Shown: positions 46,235 to 57,317, counted from the stretch's first letter. The stretch is 64,000 nt of DNA from Adiantum capillus-veneris (GCA_014529385.2 CM043942.1:50296774-50360773), one strand, 5' to 3'. Program-made: numbers and translations. Notes: generated by a model from the letters alone, not told the origin.

Positions 46235-47833
46235 TCTACCCAAGGAAGGGGGGAGTGTTTGCTGACAGTCATCATTCATTTGTTTCGCTCTCAACCTTTC
46301 TCCTTGACCTCTCAATTCCAATCTTAGGGAATGTACATATAAAGCTTTATACTCACAAAAAAAAAAAAAAAAGAGCAAGAGCAATTAGCAAACGAGTATG
46401 CACATTAAAAGTCAAAACATTGACTTAGACCTACACATGTCACATTTGGTACAGTGAAACAGAAACCTATGCCATAAAACACCTTTGATCCTCATCACTT
46501 GAGTGATGGAGGGTAGGTAAGATTAGTACGATAGGAGTGTTTCTGTTTTAGAGTTGAGTGATTAGCAAAGTTCTCTTTTCCCACTGATGTGCCTCCTGGA
46601 GGTATTCCTTTTGTTTCTAGTGTGTACAGGAACGTGTTGCTATTGATAGGATTTGGACCTTCATGGAACCTTCAAATCAAGCGCGACCATCAACACAAAC
46701 AGGTGTTTCTTGTCCATTAGCATTGCCCTTATCTTTTTGCATCTATGATTGTTTGCTTTGATTGTGATTGGTAGCATAATATTCAGCGCATTGGCTTAGT
46801 ATCAAACATTTAATTCAATGTAATGTTTTGTCATAATCACTTGTTTAGGTGTAAAAATCAAGCAGTCCGACTAAGCTAGTTTGACCAAGCTAGGTATTAG
46901 AAATCTTCTCTTAATACCATGGGGAATGCCTTCCTAATAAGCAATGGTTACTTAGGTTCTTAATCCGATTTAGGCACCATTGTATAAAATGTACTAGGGC
47001 TTTCTAGTGGGCTTAACCCTATTGACCTTTAGCTTAAGTATTATAAAGGGAGTTTACTAATGTGATGAGCCTGGGGAGTGTAACAATGTTATATGACCCC
47101 CCAAAGTTACAAAATTTAAATGCTGAAAATGAACAAGCAAAAAATCAAAGTGCCACAATGTAAAATTTTAAGCTGGAAGAGAAATCCCTGCTTAAATTGG
47201 TACTTCACTCACATGTATTGCCTATGGTACTAGAGCCCTAGAGGTTCCCAGCGTGGGCGCTTTTCCTTGAAAAGCAAAAAACCCAAGGCATACAAAATAA
47301 GCACACACATCATAATTGAATCAATGTGAAAAGACTTTGGAGGGTCAAAGAAAAAGTAATCAGTCAGGCGATGATTTCATGAGAAATTCCTTTTATGGTA
47401 GCTTAACTACAAGGTTTTCTAGATATAGCCTCTAGTCAGCCCTCGAACATGAATACTTGGCTCTCGCGATTAAACAACTTAATTGACCACAGAAAATTAA
47501 GAAGCTTACCCATGGTATTAATATTCGATCTCTAGTGCTTTTCGACCGTCAAATTAGTGACCCCAGACTTGTTTAATTTTCTACCTTTACATCTGTTTAT
47601 GCATTTGATTACATTGTAATTTAATGTTCATTGCTGACAAATTGTTTGAAATTCTTTTACCAATCAATTTGTCTACCTAAAACTGCATATGCTTTTTAAG
47701 AGAATGCAATTACTGTGCCAATGTTGTTTGATTTTGCAGTGACTGAAGAAGGCTAAGGACATTCATCTCAAATGCTCTTCCACCTCGACGAACCAGCTTC
47801 AACTCAATAGCTTCCGAGGACGGAATCTACATC
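46235..47833 (+). other. 3' non-coding part of the Gag-protease element
   Basis: About 1.6 kb without long frames or pol motifs. It opens with a second polypurine-like tract, AAGGAAGGGGGGAG (46242-46254), followed by TGTTTGCTGACAG. An A15 run lies at about 46,358-46,373. The remainder has no recognisable feature. Confidence 0.7.
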
Positions 47834-47846
47834 AGGAAGGGGGGCA
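47834..47846 (+). other. Polypurine tract
   Basis: AGGAAGGGGGGCA immediately precedes the TG of the 3' LTR, the expected plus-strand primer site. Confidence 0.93.
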
Positions 47847-48132
47847 TGTTAACCCTCATGGCACACGGACACCCTATGATCTATAAACGTTGTATTATTT
47901 AGAGTCAGGTACCGGGCTTGTCGGACCAATAGGGAAAGGTAGAGTGATCGTCGATGAGAGGCGCACTTTAACTTGGACATTCAAGGGATTAGTTGGTTAA
48001 GCATGGGCGCCCAAGTGTGAATGGGGTGAGCTCCTATAAAAGCCAACTAAACCTAATTTTTACTCATTCTCTCATTTGTGCAATTGAAGAGTGCTCTTGC
48101 TCCATCTCCATCTTCTTCTTCTTCACCTCCTT

Positions 48133-48209
<77 letters not shown>

Positions 48210-48452
48210 TGTGTGCGATCGAGCATTACGAAGGCACGACGGCGACGAAGCGGTTGAGCGCGGCACGACTGCAGCTTCTTCTTCATCGCGGCGAGGAATC
48301 CACCACGAAGGCGAGCGTAGAGCGGTGAGTGACACACCCTTTGTTTTCTTGAGCTTGCTAGTTTAGGCTTGTTGTGTGCTTGGAGCCGTTTGTGGCTCGC
48401 ATACGGTGTATTGGCAAGTCCCTTGCTTCGATAGTGCGGCAAGGAGCGCACA
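47847..48452 (+). repeat. 3' LTR
   Basis: 606 bp, TGTTAACC..GCGCACA, followed by the target duplication CATGC (48453-48457). The microsatellite at about 48,130-48,210 is longer than in the 5' LTR. Confidence 0.97.
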
Positions 48453-48457
48453 CATGC

Positions 48458-50880
48458 TGTTACGTTTGGTCATACAGGGTTGTCCTCTATCCCCTATCTC
48501 TTTCTTTTCTATGCTAAGCCAATGAGATTTTTTTTGAATTCACAGCAGGTTGGCTTACCTGGTTTAGAGATCCCTATTATAGGGGGGACAAGCTACTTGA
48601 TGTTGACTTTGCTTTGACAACTCAACCATGTACTTGGAGTGCCAAGGGGCCAATCTGCATATGTGTGAGCAGGTTCTTGAGGTGTTTTATTGTGCATCAA
48701 GAGCACTGATCAGCCAAAAGAAGACATCGGCTTTTTGATTTGGCAGTGCTCCTACACCTAATTGGTCTCTAGGTGAGGGCTTCCAGTGGATTCCCCTAGG
48801 GACTCCAGTACACTATCTGGGTTGTCAGGTTGTCTTGGACTTGTCCCCTCAGCAACAAACTACTCCCCTCCTCCTGTCCATGAGGAGGAAACTGCTTCAC
48901 TGCGGATTGACGCGGCTTTCTTTGGCGGTCATAATTGTCGTGGTCAACCAGGTGCTGTTGGATACTATGTGGTACATCATGTCTTGTTGGGTCTTCTCAA
49001 GCTCCTATATTAGCCAGCTAGAGAGGCTGATCAGGAAGTTTTTATGGTCATGGCACGACACCTGGCTAGCGTGGGCCAAAGTGGCATGGAAGGTCATCAC
49101 CTTACGATGTTCTCAGGAGGGGTTGGGGATCATTGTCCCAGCATAGCACAGCAGAGCCCTCCTTGGGAAGTTTGTGGTCAGAGCACTACTTCCAAGGGAG
49201 GAGCTCTGGAAGTAGTTGTTGCTTCACCATCTTTAAGCTTGAGTCCCCCATGCGGGCCGCCCTTGGAGCCCTTCCATCAGGTGGATTTCTACAGAGATGC
49301 GCAGTGTTGGTTTGAACAAGAGGTTGGAGGATCGGTTTGTTGTGAGCCTGCTTAGGTCTCGAGAGCAGCTGAGGAGTGGCCTCGAGTAGTATCATCCCAC
49401 TTTCACGGAGGATCTCTTGAGGCAACCCCTTATTTGGAACCCCATGGGTAGCACTTAGAGAGGCCACCTGGTTGGTAGTAGGCCTCATGTTTCTTGGTGT
49501 CCCATGGTAGAGGGTCTAGCCCGCACTCTCAACGACTGGCTACATTTTTTAGGATCGTTCAAGGAGGCTCAGAGCATCCTGCTACGAGGCATGAGGGGGG
49601 TGCAGAGCATCAGGATATTACAGAGGATTTACCAACTGAGTGACTCACCCCTCTAGTGGCAGTAGCTGAGTGAATCACCCCTCTAGTGGCAACAACTGCA
49701 AGATGGATGGGGCCCTTCATGGGACTAGAGTTTCTCATTGTTGTTTGAGCTTGCTTGGAGTCCGTACCCCACATGTTCTTTGAGATTCATGGAGAGAGTC
49801 TTTTTCACAGAGTCTGAGTAGAGGTGCCACAGTTTGTAGAGTGTTTCTTTCAAAGGATACAAGTTGTGGGTATATGTGGGGGGACCTGTGACATAGATCC
49901 AGACATAGTAGATCTTGAGACAAGCCACTGGCAGCTTTGGACTTGGGAGAGCTGCCCTCTAGCACACGTACAGTGCGACCTTGGAGAGTGGTTCTGGAGG
50001 GATCCCTTCTCTTCATCCAATCACCCTCGGATCTGTTTGACTAGGGAGTCACATCAGCTTGTGGCCATTCTTTGGAGAGTCTGCGACACTGTCTATGGGA
50101 CTATCCCATGGTACAACAGGGATCCCTTCTCTTCATCCAATCACCTTGGGATCTGTTCAAATGGGGTGTCACATTAGCTTGTGGCCATCCTTTGGAGAGT
50201 CAGCGACACTGTTTATGGAACTATTCCATGGCACAATAGGTTTGGCTTTGGGTTCTTTGACTGATGCCATCTCTTTCCACAACTCAACAATACACTTGGG
50301 GTGTTGTAGCTTGGTCCACTCTCATGGGCCGTGCGCTCCATTTTGACTTGGCTTCCACCAATAGGATGACAGTGATCTAGGGGGGTCAACCTACACTGTA
50401 GCCTTCCATAGAGCTTATCCTTCGAGAGTGGTGTGTTGGGAGCTCCTTTGTACCCTGGCACTCTGATTTATTTGGCGGGCCCATTGCTTTTGCATCTTCC
50501 AGGCATGCCCTGTCCCACCAATAGAGATTGTTCGTGACTTTTGGTTGGAGCTAATTCACACTCTGAGGGGTAGGTTTGAGAGACTTTAGGGCAGGTCCGA
50601 CCACATGCGGGAGCGCAAAGAGGCTTTCCTACGACTCTGGCACACAGGGCCCTTCTTCACCATGGTTCAGGGTGTGCCTAGATGGCACTACCGGCCATCA
50701 GTGTGGCTTTTTCCGCCTCCCATTTTGCGATTTACCCCTCATTGTATATATTTTGTTTGCTCACTCTGGGAGTCTCCCCATGCTTATGATGTAGCCCTCT
50801 AGTAGAGGTGGTTTGTAGCCATATGGGCAGTTTTATTAACAAATAGAAGGATCTTTTTCTCGAGGGGAAAAAAAAAGATA
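48458..50880 (+). pseudogene. L1-type LINE ORF2, 3' part
   Basis: Continuation of the LINE after the CATGC duplication. QGCPLSPISF (about 48,475-48,505) is RT motif B'. The FADD motif is destroyed. Further pieces are VHYLGCQV, WYIMSCWVFSSSYISQLE, RKFLWSW and QEGLGI, the plant L1 C-terminal order (thumb and connector). There are many frameshifts and stops. A purine-rich tail GGGGAAAAAAAAAG at about 50,864-50,878 may be the remains of the poly(A) end. Joined with 38,751-39,503, the LINE was already dead or died near the time of insertion. Confidence 0.8.
50001..50240. repeat. 120-bp tandem duplication inside the LINE
   Basis: GATCCCTTCTCTTCATCCAA starts at 50001 and again at 50121. The two 120-bp units run head to tail with a modest number of differences. 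Since 120 is a multiple of three the frame would be kept, but both copies are in a decayed part of the LINE. Confidence 0.9.
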
Positions 50881-51671
50881 TCCTTTCTAATTGAAAGATG
50901 ATAGTAGTCTTAGATTGTGGCAGTTTTTACCTCTTTACCCACACACTCTTAGTTTTCAATACTTCTTGCGTGTGATTTCAGTTGGTGACACCCATTGTAT
51001 ATACTCTTTCTCATTTTGCTTCTTTCTACTTTTCTACAGCTTCTTGGATCTTAAAATACATCCTAGCATTTATGGCTAGAGGCTCTTTACTCACACACTC
51101 TCACCAACTGAAATCACAACCATTGTATATACTCTTTCTCACCCCCCCCCCCCCCCCCCCCCCCCTTAAAAAAAAGAGAATATTACCAAAATACCTCTTA
51201 TTTGTGGAAATTCCCAAAATACCCCTTAATTTTAAAAAATTCCCAGAAAACCGCAATATTTTCTCATACATTCCCAAAATGCCTTTCAAAGTTTTCAAAA
51301 TTCCTAAAATACTTGATTAAATATCCTCGCTTTATTATTTTTAGACATAATTGCCTTTTTTTTTTTGAAAAATTACATGCTAAGTACTCAAAAATGGATC
51401 TCAATCATAAAAAAGGAATAAAGTTTAGACAATCTTGAACAATTCAACCAAAATAGATGAAAAGGCATATCGAGAATTTTTAAAATTTGAGGGCTATTTT
51501 GGGAATTTCTACAAATAAAAGGGGTATTTTGGTCATGCTGTGCTTAATATAATTCACTCAGAAATAGTGAGTTTTGCAACAAAAAAAAAAAGTTAAGTGG
51601 GGCTAATTTTGAATGAAAAGTTTTAATGGGAGTGCTGAAAGATAAGTGGAAAAAACAGGAGAAGAAGAAGA
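50881..51671. other. No gene; short repeats and a C24 tract
   Basis: GTGATTTCAGTTGGTGA (50972-50988) recurs inverted at 51101-51117. CATTGTATATACTCTTTCTC recurs directly at about 50,993 and 51,121. A run of 24 C occupies 51142-51165. AT-rich sequence with CCAAAATACC phrases follows to about 51,560. No coding motif. Confidence 0.75.
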
Positions 51672-51704
51672 GGGAGGGCGGGGCGGGGCGAGGCGGGGCG
51701 GGGG
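51672..51704 (+). repeat. G-rich tract, G-quadruplex candidate
   Basis: GGGAGGGCGGGGCGGGGCGA continues as GGCGGGGCGGGGG. It has at least five runs of three or more G with one- to four-base spacers, which satisfies the usual quadruplex pattern. Confidence 0.75.
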
Positions 51705-51882
51705 ATGATTAAGACCACCCTACACACCATTTTAGGCTTGTAGTCTAGTGGTTTGGACATTCAACGTGATGGGCTCAAATGTGAGTAATGAAAAGTGATA
51801 TAAGAAGTGGTTTTGTTGTGGTCTTTGAAATAGAGAGTGGGTGAAGATTTTGAGCATCTTGTGAAGATTCCACATAATGGAA

Positions 51883-52521
51883 TTAGAGGAGATTGAGTAG
51901 GTGATGAGAGTAGGAAGGAGTGGGTGTGGGAGTAGGAAGGTCGCTGAAGTTAAGAGGGGGTGCCTCCTCCGCATGCTTACACACACCCGCAAGAAAGCTT
52001 TTGGCTTCTATCCCTAAGCTTTGTGTTGCTCCTTTTGAAGGCTTGCTAACACCTGCAAGAAAGCTGTCTGCTTGAATGCCTAATAAAGCTCTTTCAACCT
52101 CATCAGATGGGGTGAGACCTTGGGGAATCATCCGATCTCGCATGGACTGAGCCTCCTCACGATCCTTGCCATCCTACAGTAAAACAATCATTAGCTCATA
52201 AGCTGAAGCATCAATCTCAACCTCCTCAGCGAGAAGAGCCTTCGCCTTATCAACGAAACCTGCTCTAGCATCCACTGAAAAAAGACTAGCGTAAGCTTTG
52301 CAATCTGGAACATCGACTTTCTCTTTGAGGTTCTTGAAAAGAGTTTCTGCCTCCTCAACCAAGCCCAGCTTTCCAAACCATCCAATTAGCGTCATCAGAG
52401 TCTCCACCCCGGGCCTTATAGCCATGCTTTCTAGCTTTAACTCATTGGAAGGACACCTCAACGTTTCCTCTGAGAAATTTTGATATTTTCCTTTCCATAT
52501 TTCATCATTGGATGAGGGCAC
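51883..52521 (-). pseudogene. PPR protein, C-terminal fragment with internal TAG
   Basis: Minus-strand frame from 52521 reads two PPR-like helical units: ETLMTLIGWFGKLGLVEEAE and CKAYASLFSVDARAGFVDKA, then AYELMIVLL. A TAG at 52176-52174 interrupts it. The same frame continues DGKDREEAQSMRDRMIPQGL for about 85 more codons, with a repeated SFLAGV(S/C)K segment. PPR proteins bind organellar RNA. The preceding repeats and any targeting peptide are missing from the window. It looks like a fragment and pseudogene, although an unrecognised intron around the TAG cannot be excluded. Confidence 0.65.
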
Positions 52522-52651
52522 GTCGACGTGCCCTCCCTGAGATTGGACATTCCAATTGTAAATTTATTGTTTAGAGGAGGGCATGTTGACATGCCCTCCT
52601 TGAGATTGCTGTTAATTTATTGCTTGGAAGAGGGAACATCGACGTGCCTTC
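52514..52651. repeat. Three copies of a 22-bp palindrome
   Basis: GAGGGCACGTCGACGTGCCC(TC) at 52514-52535 is a perfect 22-bp palindrome. A second copy at 52577-52598 differs at the centre but is still symmetrical save the central pair. A third, at 52630-52651, is degraded. Each is followed by CTTGAGATT or CCTGAGATT, so the repeat unit is longer than the palindrome, with spacing of 63 and 53 bp. The first overlaps the start of the PPR fragment. Confidence 0.85.
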
Positions 52652-53071
52652 CTTGAGATTCCAATTAGCCTTGTTGAAATTCAAGATTGCAATCATGCCT
52701 ATGTCTTTTGAACGGCCAAATTTTGTTCATCAGATTCTCATGTCATATTAATGGCTCACAAACATCAGCAACAAGGTTGCGTGGTACCTCTGCTAGGCGC
52801 ATATTATTGTCATCACCATTTACGCTCACACCATCAACCTCTGAATGTAATGAAGCATGTGGACATATGGCATTGTTATCAACACCATGGGATTTGTCGT
52901 GTAGGCAAAATTTGGATTTGCCCTTGATAATTGTATGTCTGTCAACAACATCAATGTTGGTACAACACCAATAAAACTTATGCTTAACACCACCCTCACA
53001 GGGTTGCCCCTCACACCTTGGAGGGGGGGGGGGGAGGACCGGCTATGGCGAAAATAACTAGGATTTTTGAC

Positions 53072-53139
<68 letters not shown>

Positions 53140-53880
53140 TCAATTATCATCCACGAAGGTCAGATATGACCTATGGGACTGGAAACAAAACATTACAGAG
53201 AGTTCTTCAAAGTGAGGGGGTTGTGAGATACATCTCAGTTAAGGACTGAGTGTCCGACAAGGGGTAAATAAAAGGAAGATAAGTTGAACAAAACCTATGA
53301 ACAGGGATGCCTTGAGGGAAAAGGGAGGGCGTCCCCCCCTCCCCCCCACACACACCTGCAAGAGGACGCGTAAGCCCTCTCAATCTTTCCCTTTTTGTCC
53401 ATGCTACTCGTGCTTTCTCTCTGTCTGTCCATGCCAAAATTTGAAAAAATTGCTTCATTGTATAGTGCATGGAGAGACTTCTGCTATTTTTGACGAAAAG
53501 TGGTAGGTCCCCGCATTATTTCATTGAGATGCTTTCATGAGAGGGCATGTGAGAGCCGTCCCACAGGTCGAGGGCTTGCAGCGTATAGTGATCTACCTCC
53601 TATGCATTGCATGCGCCCAGTGGGACGCAACTCTAACAATGTCATTCTAAATGGAAGTATAGGTGACATAAAGTGCTTGGAATGACAAATCAAAATTTGC
53701 CATGCCTTTAGGAATGCCATGAATGTGATATGATTATCCATAGAAAATACAAGGTGGTTGTCCAATCTTATCAGTGGTGGAGAGGATGCATAGCCTTACA
53801 AGGCATTAAATGCCATGACCTTTCTTTTCCACGATGCCATGACCTTGACTTTGCCAAGAGGAAATTCCTTTGCTTCAATT
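52652..53880. other. No gene; (CA)n microsatellite
   Basis: No recognisable coding motif. A G11 run near 53,024-53,034 is followed by (CA)n at about 53,074-53,137. A C-rich patch lies at about 53,330-53,352. Confidence 0.6.
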
Positions 53881-55014
53881 TGCCAAGAGGAAATTTGAAA
53901 AGCGTGCTCTTTCAGCCTACAATAAACAAATGTGCTATGGCAAACGTGCTCTTTCAGCCTACAATAAACAAATGCCTTTGTTGAAGTTGAATTGAATGTC
54001 ACTTTTGAAGACCTCTTGTGAAATTCTATAAAAGCAGGCATTGTTGTGCCTTTGTGTATCTGAAGAGCTGTGCGAAAATACTTTGTGCTAAAATTACTTT
54101 GCTTGGCAATGGCTTCCAAATAGTGGGAGATTTTTTGCTCCTGAAGGTCGAGAATGGTACGTAAGCAGTGGAGATTTTGATGGTGCTGATAGCATGGATT
54201 TTGAAGGCGGTGAGACCTATTGAAGATTTTTGTCTTGTTCTACTTACTGTTTTTTCTTGGCCAAACTCTTTAAGAATTTGTATCATCGAATCTATTGTTG
54301 ATCGGCATTATGAATGTGTTACTCATTGTCAGATTGTTCGATATTATTGTCTAATCATGCTTACTTTGATTATTGTTATGGAAATGTGATGGTTGCTTCG
54401 CTGATTCTCTTCTTGTCGTCTTGTTTTGTTATTGAGTGCTTGTGTAGTCTTGGTTTTTTGCTCGCGTTCCACCAAGCCGTTCTTGGTTTTTTAAAATCTA
54501 GCTTTCATAACCCTCGACATGTTTAAGCGATGAGCATACACACCTAGGATTTCTTTCACATCGTCGCATTGTGCCTTCTCTCCATGAACATAGGCTTACA
54601 TGGCTACAATCCTTCTACTATATGGTTCAAAGGTCGAAATGGCTTGATCATTTCATATGCATGTGCTGTACGACACACCTAAGATTTCTTTCGCGTCCCC
54701 GCATTGTGGCTTTTCTCCACGAATATAGGCTTGCACGACTACAATCCTTCTAATATGTAGTTCAAAGATCAATGTTCTAGGTCATATTTGCGGATACATA
54801 CAAGCGTTTCTTAAGTTTGCTAGCTTTTAAGAAACCAATTGGTAGGACACTCTTGAGTAATCATACTTGGTCAACATGCTCTCCTTTCAATAGGCCATCT
54901 ATCGTGTATACAAGCGTTTCTTAAGTTTGCTATCTTTTAAGAAGCCAATTGGTAGGCCAGTTTTGAGTAATCATACTTGGTCAACATGCTCTCTTTTCAA
55001 TAGGCCATCTATGG
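53881..55014. repeat. Cluster of local tandem duplications
   Basis: Three separate duplications. A 30-bp unit, CGTGCTCTTTCAGCCTACAA.., lies at 53903-53932 and 53945-53974. A ~135-bp unit beginning CACCTA.GATTTCTTTC starts at 54541 and 54676. A 110-bp unit containing CAAGCGTTTCTTAAGTTTGC starts at about 54799 and 54909. No gene is recognised among them. Confidence 0.88.
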
Positions 55015-55115
55015 ACTTGTGGTCATCATATTTTGTGTTAAACTTTCTTTCATCATAACTAAGCTACTTATGTAATATATGAGGATAAGAATTATTATCT
55101 TGTCTTGTGTCATGT

Positions 55116-55120
<5 letters not shown>

Positions 55121-55175
<55 letters not shown>
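55121..55175. repeat. (CT)n microsatellite
   Basis: About 27 uninterrupted TC units. The open frame crossing it is an artefact. Confidence 0.95.
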
Positions 55176-55177
<2 letters not shown>

Positions 55178-55425
55178 AACCCACACAGACATACATACAC
55201 TTGTATCGCAACAACATTTGCCACTCTCATATGATTACCACCTTCCTATAATTGAAAGCGCCTCTTTGTCTTCTAGGTGCTTTGATATACAAGGAGTAGT
55301 TATACGGCAAGGTTGTCACCTTGAACAGTTCGTGTGACAAATGATTGCTTGTGTTTCTACCTATCATTATTAAAATTTTCATTGTATATGGAAGGTGTTA
55401 GGTGCTCATAATTAATTTTCTACAG

Positions 55426-57317
55426 AGCTTCGAAGGTTGGCAGAAGGTACGCTTATCTCAAGCGGTAAACGTTTCGACGTGCCCCCGACTGCTTGCACAT
55501 CAGCAGTGTCTCACAAAAGATCGAAGCAGGACCTTCATAGGCCTCACAAGCCTACTGCACGCGCATTGTTTCATTTGAACGACCCGGTGAACTCTGCATG
55601 TGAGTATTCATTATTCGAAAAACATGTCTTTCTGAGAGCGATTTCATCAACTCATAGAGTTGTTTGTTTTTGTTGCTATCTTTTGGATTATGTAGACAAG
55701 CAACCCGTGGTGGAGCACATTAATATCAAGAAGGAACCATATGTTGAAACAGTTGTTCCATCCCATGCGCTAAACAAGCCAACACCTCTCGATATTGAGC
55801 CTTTTTCTATTGAGCCTCCCTTGCCACTCCAAGAAACAATTGTCCCAAACCCTATTAAGGACATACCTCTTAACAATGCCAACGATCCGAGCCCGATTGA
55901 AATTGAGCCTTCTGTTCAACCTTCTGGCTTGTATGGATTGGGTGAATCATCTCAACTAGATAAGAAGCCTATTGATCTTAGCATTGTTCTATTTCCTCAA
56001 AGTCTTCTCCCACAATTCTTGATCACTCATATCTCTGACTCAAGCCCACGATTCTGTATTGAGGGCCAGATATTGAATCTATATGGAACCTACAAAGTTA
56101 AGTCTTGACCAACTAAAATACAAACGTTACTTGAAGCTCGACTTGGTTGATGAAGAATGCATCGACACTATTACGGTGGTGATCAATGATCCATACATAT
56201 AGCTCTACGTAGACAAGCTCCACCTCATTGACTTTGTTCACATTGACAGCCCAGTTGTCAGACGCAAAAATAGGGCAGATGGGAGGTCAGCACTGTATTC
56301 CTTGTACATCGATGCTACTACTGCTGTAAGCACAACGGAACCTTTCCCCGTGTCTCTTACATTTACCCCTGATTGCAAGATACGTGCATTTCTTGATGAG
56401 ATAGGTGCACAACAATCTTCGAGTGGACATTCTCAATTGAGCACACTTGCTTTTGTTATTTTACAAAAGCACAACTCGCAGTCAAGATTTGGTGGGTCTG
56501 TTGGTGACCTTCTGATTGCAGATGGTCCTCTCCCATCAGATAAGGCATTTGTAAGAATTGACCTATCTTGCTTATTGTTTTTTGCTCTTTTATTATATAT
56601 TTGAAATCTTCCATGATATATTGATGCTCTTTTTGATTTTGTTTCCATATTTAATCTTTTCCTGTAGCTGAGTTTTGTGAACTCTCGCAAAGATGATTGC
56701 CAACAATTGCTTCAAGAAATGGTTGTTGATGGCCCTGTAATGTGCGTTGCAAGAAACATCGGTGCATTCCTTGCCAAGGCCAATACCTTGTCAATACTGG
56801 ATGTTACAATTCTAGTGCCTGTTCGTAGTGCACGCCTCAGAGAGGAGCTTGCCGCCGTCTTTCAGGCTCAAACCAAAAATTTGGGCTACAATCGTGAGGT
56901 GTACTCATATAGCATATAGTGATATATCAGAAGTGACTTCTCTCATTTTCTTACATAGTTGCCTTGTCCAGGTTGTTGGCACCCTCCGATTCGTCAACTT
57001 CAATATGTGTTGTTGGAGAAGCATTGTTCGAATTGTAAATCCACAAAAGTGTGTAGACTTAGGCAGGCACCTTATTGTGGATTTTGCAATAACAACACCA
57101 CAATAATCACAACACCGAAGCTGTAAGCAAAAAGATTCTTGATGTGCAAGTTATTGGTGCAGCAACCGATTTAGTGCTTGCGTTGAATAGAACCTTCAAC
57201 CAAATTTACACTGAGTCCGTTTCCGAGGCAAGAGATATCTTAGCAACAACCTCACGGTTTGGCCGTTTCAAAATCAACGCGAGTGGCCATGTGGTGGCGT
57301 ATCAAACTGAATCTTAG
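55426..57317 (+). pseudogene. Spliced gene of unknown function, degenerate
   Basis: Coding-like exons are separated by three short consensus introns: 55600-55695 (GTGAGT..TTATGTAG), 56551-56667 (GTAAGA..CCTGTAG) and 56899-56971 (GTGTAC..TTGTCCAG). Across the last two the frame continues in phase 0. Readable parts include KQPVVEHINIKKEP, TITVVINDPYI, VHIDSPVVRRKN, GPVMCVARNIGAFLAKANTL and a final 70-codon run, HNTEAVSKKILDVQVIG.., to TAG at 57315. Frameshifts near 56,102, 56,220 and 57,095 and a TAG near 56,201 break it. I do not recognise the family. The strand-rich middle part might be an OB-fold, but that is weak. An acceptor-like CTACAG at 55420-55425 suggests further upstream exons. It lies just ahead of the Helitron-like element on the same strand and could be captured or an auxiliary gene. 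Confidence 0.55.

Larger units (their letters stand above)
39509..48452 (+). mobile_element. Non-autonomous LTR retrotransposon encoding Gag-protease only
   Basis: 8,944 bp with TG..CA LTRs (584 and 606 bp), a tRNA-Asp primer site, one 1,718-codon gag-protease gene, a 1.6-kb 3' non-coding part and a polypurine tract. The target duplication CATGC lies at 39504-39508 and 48453-48457. The site is inside the RT of an L1 LINE. No RT, RNase H or integrase motif was found in any frame, so mobility must depend on a partner. The primer site resembles that of the Athila/Tat branch of Ty3/gypsy. The LTRs differ by six substitutions outside their microsatellite (about 1%), so insertion is recent. Confidence 0.95.

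Noticed and set aside
55437-56604. Replication protein A-like auxiliary gene of a Helitron
   Set aside because: A strand-rich segment could be an OB-fold, but no RPA signature is visible, so it was left as unknown.
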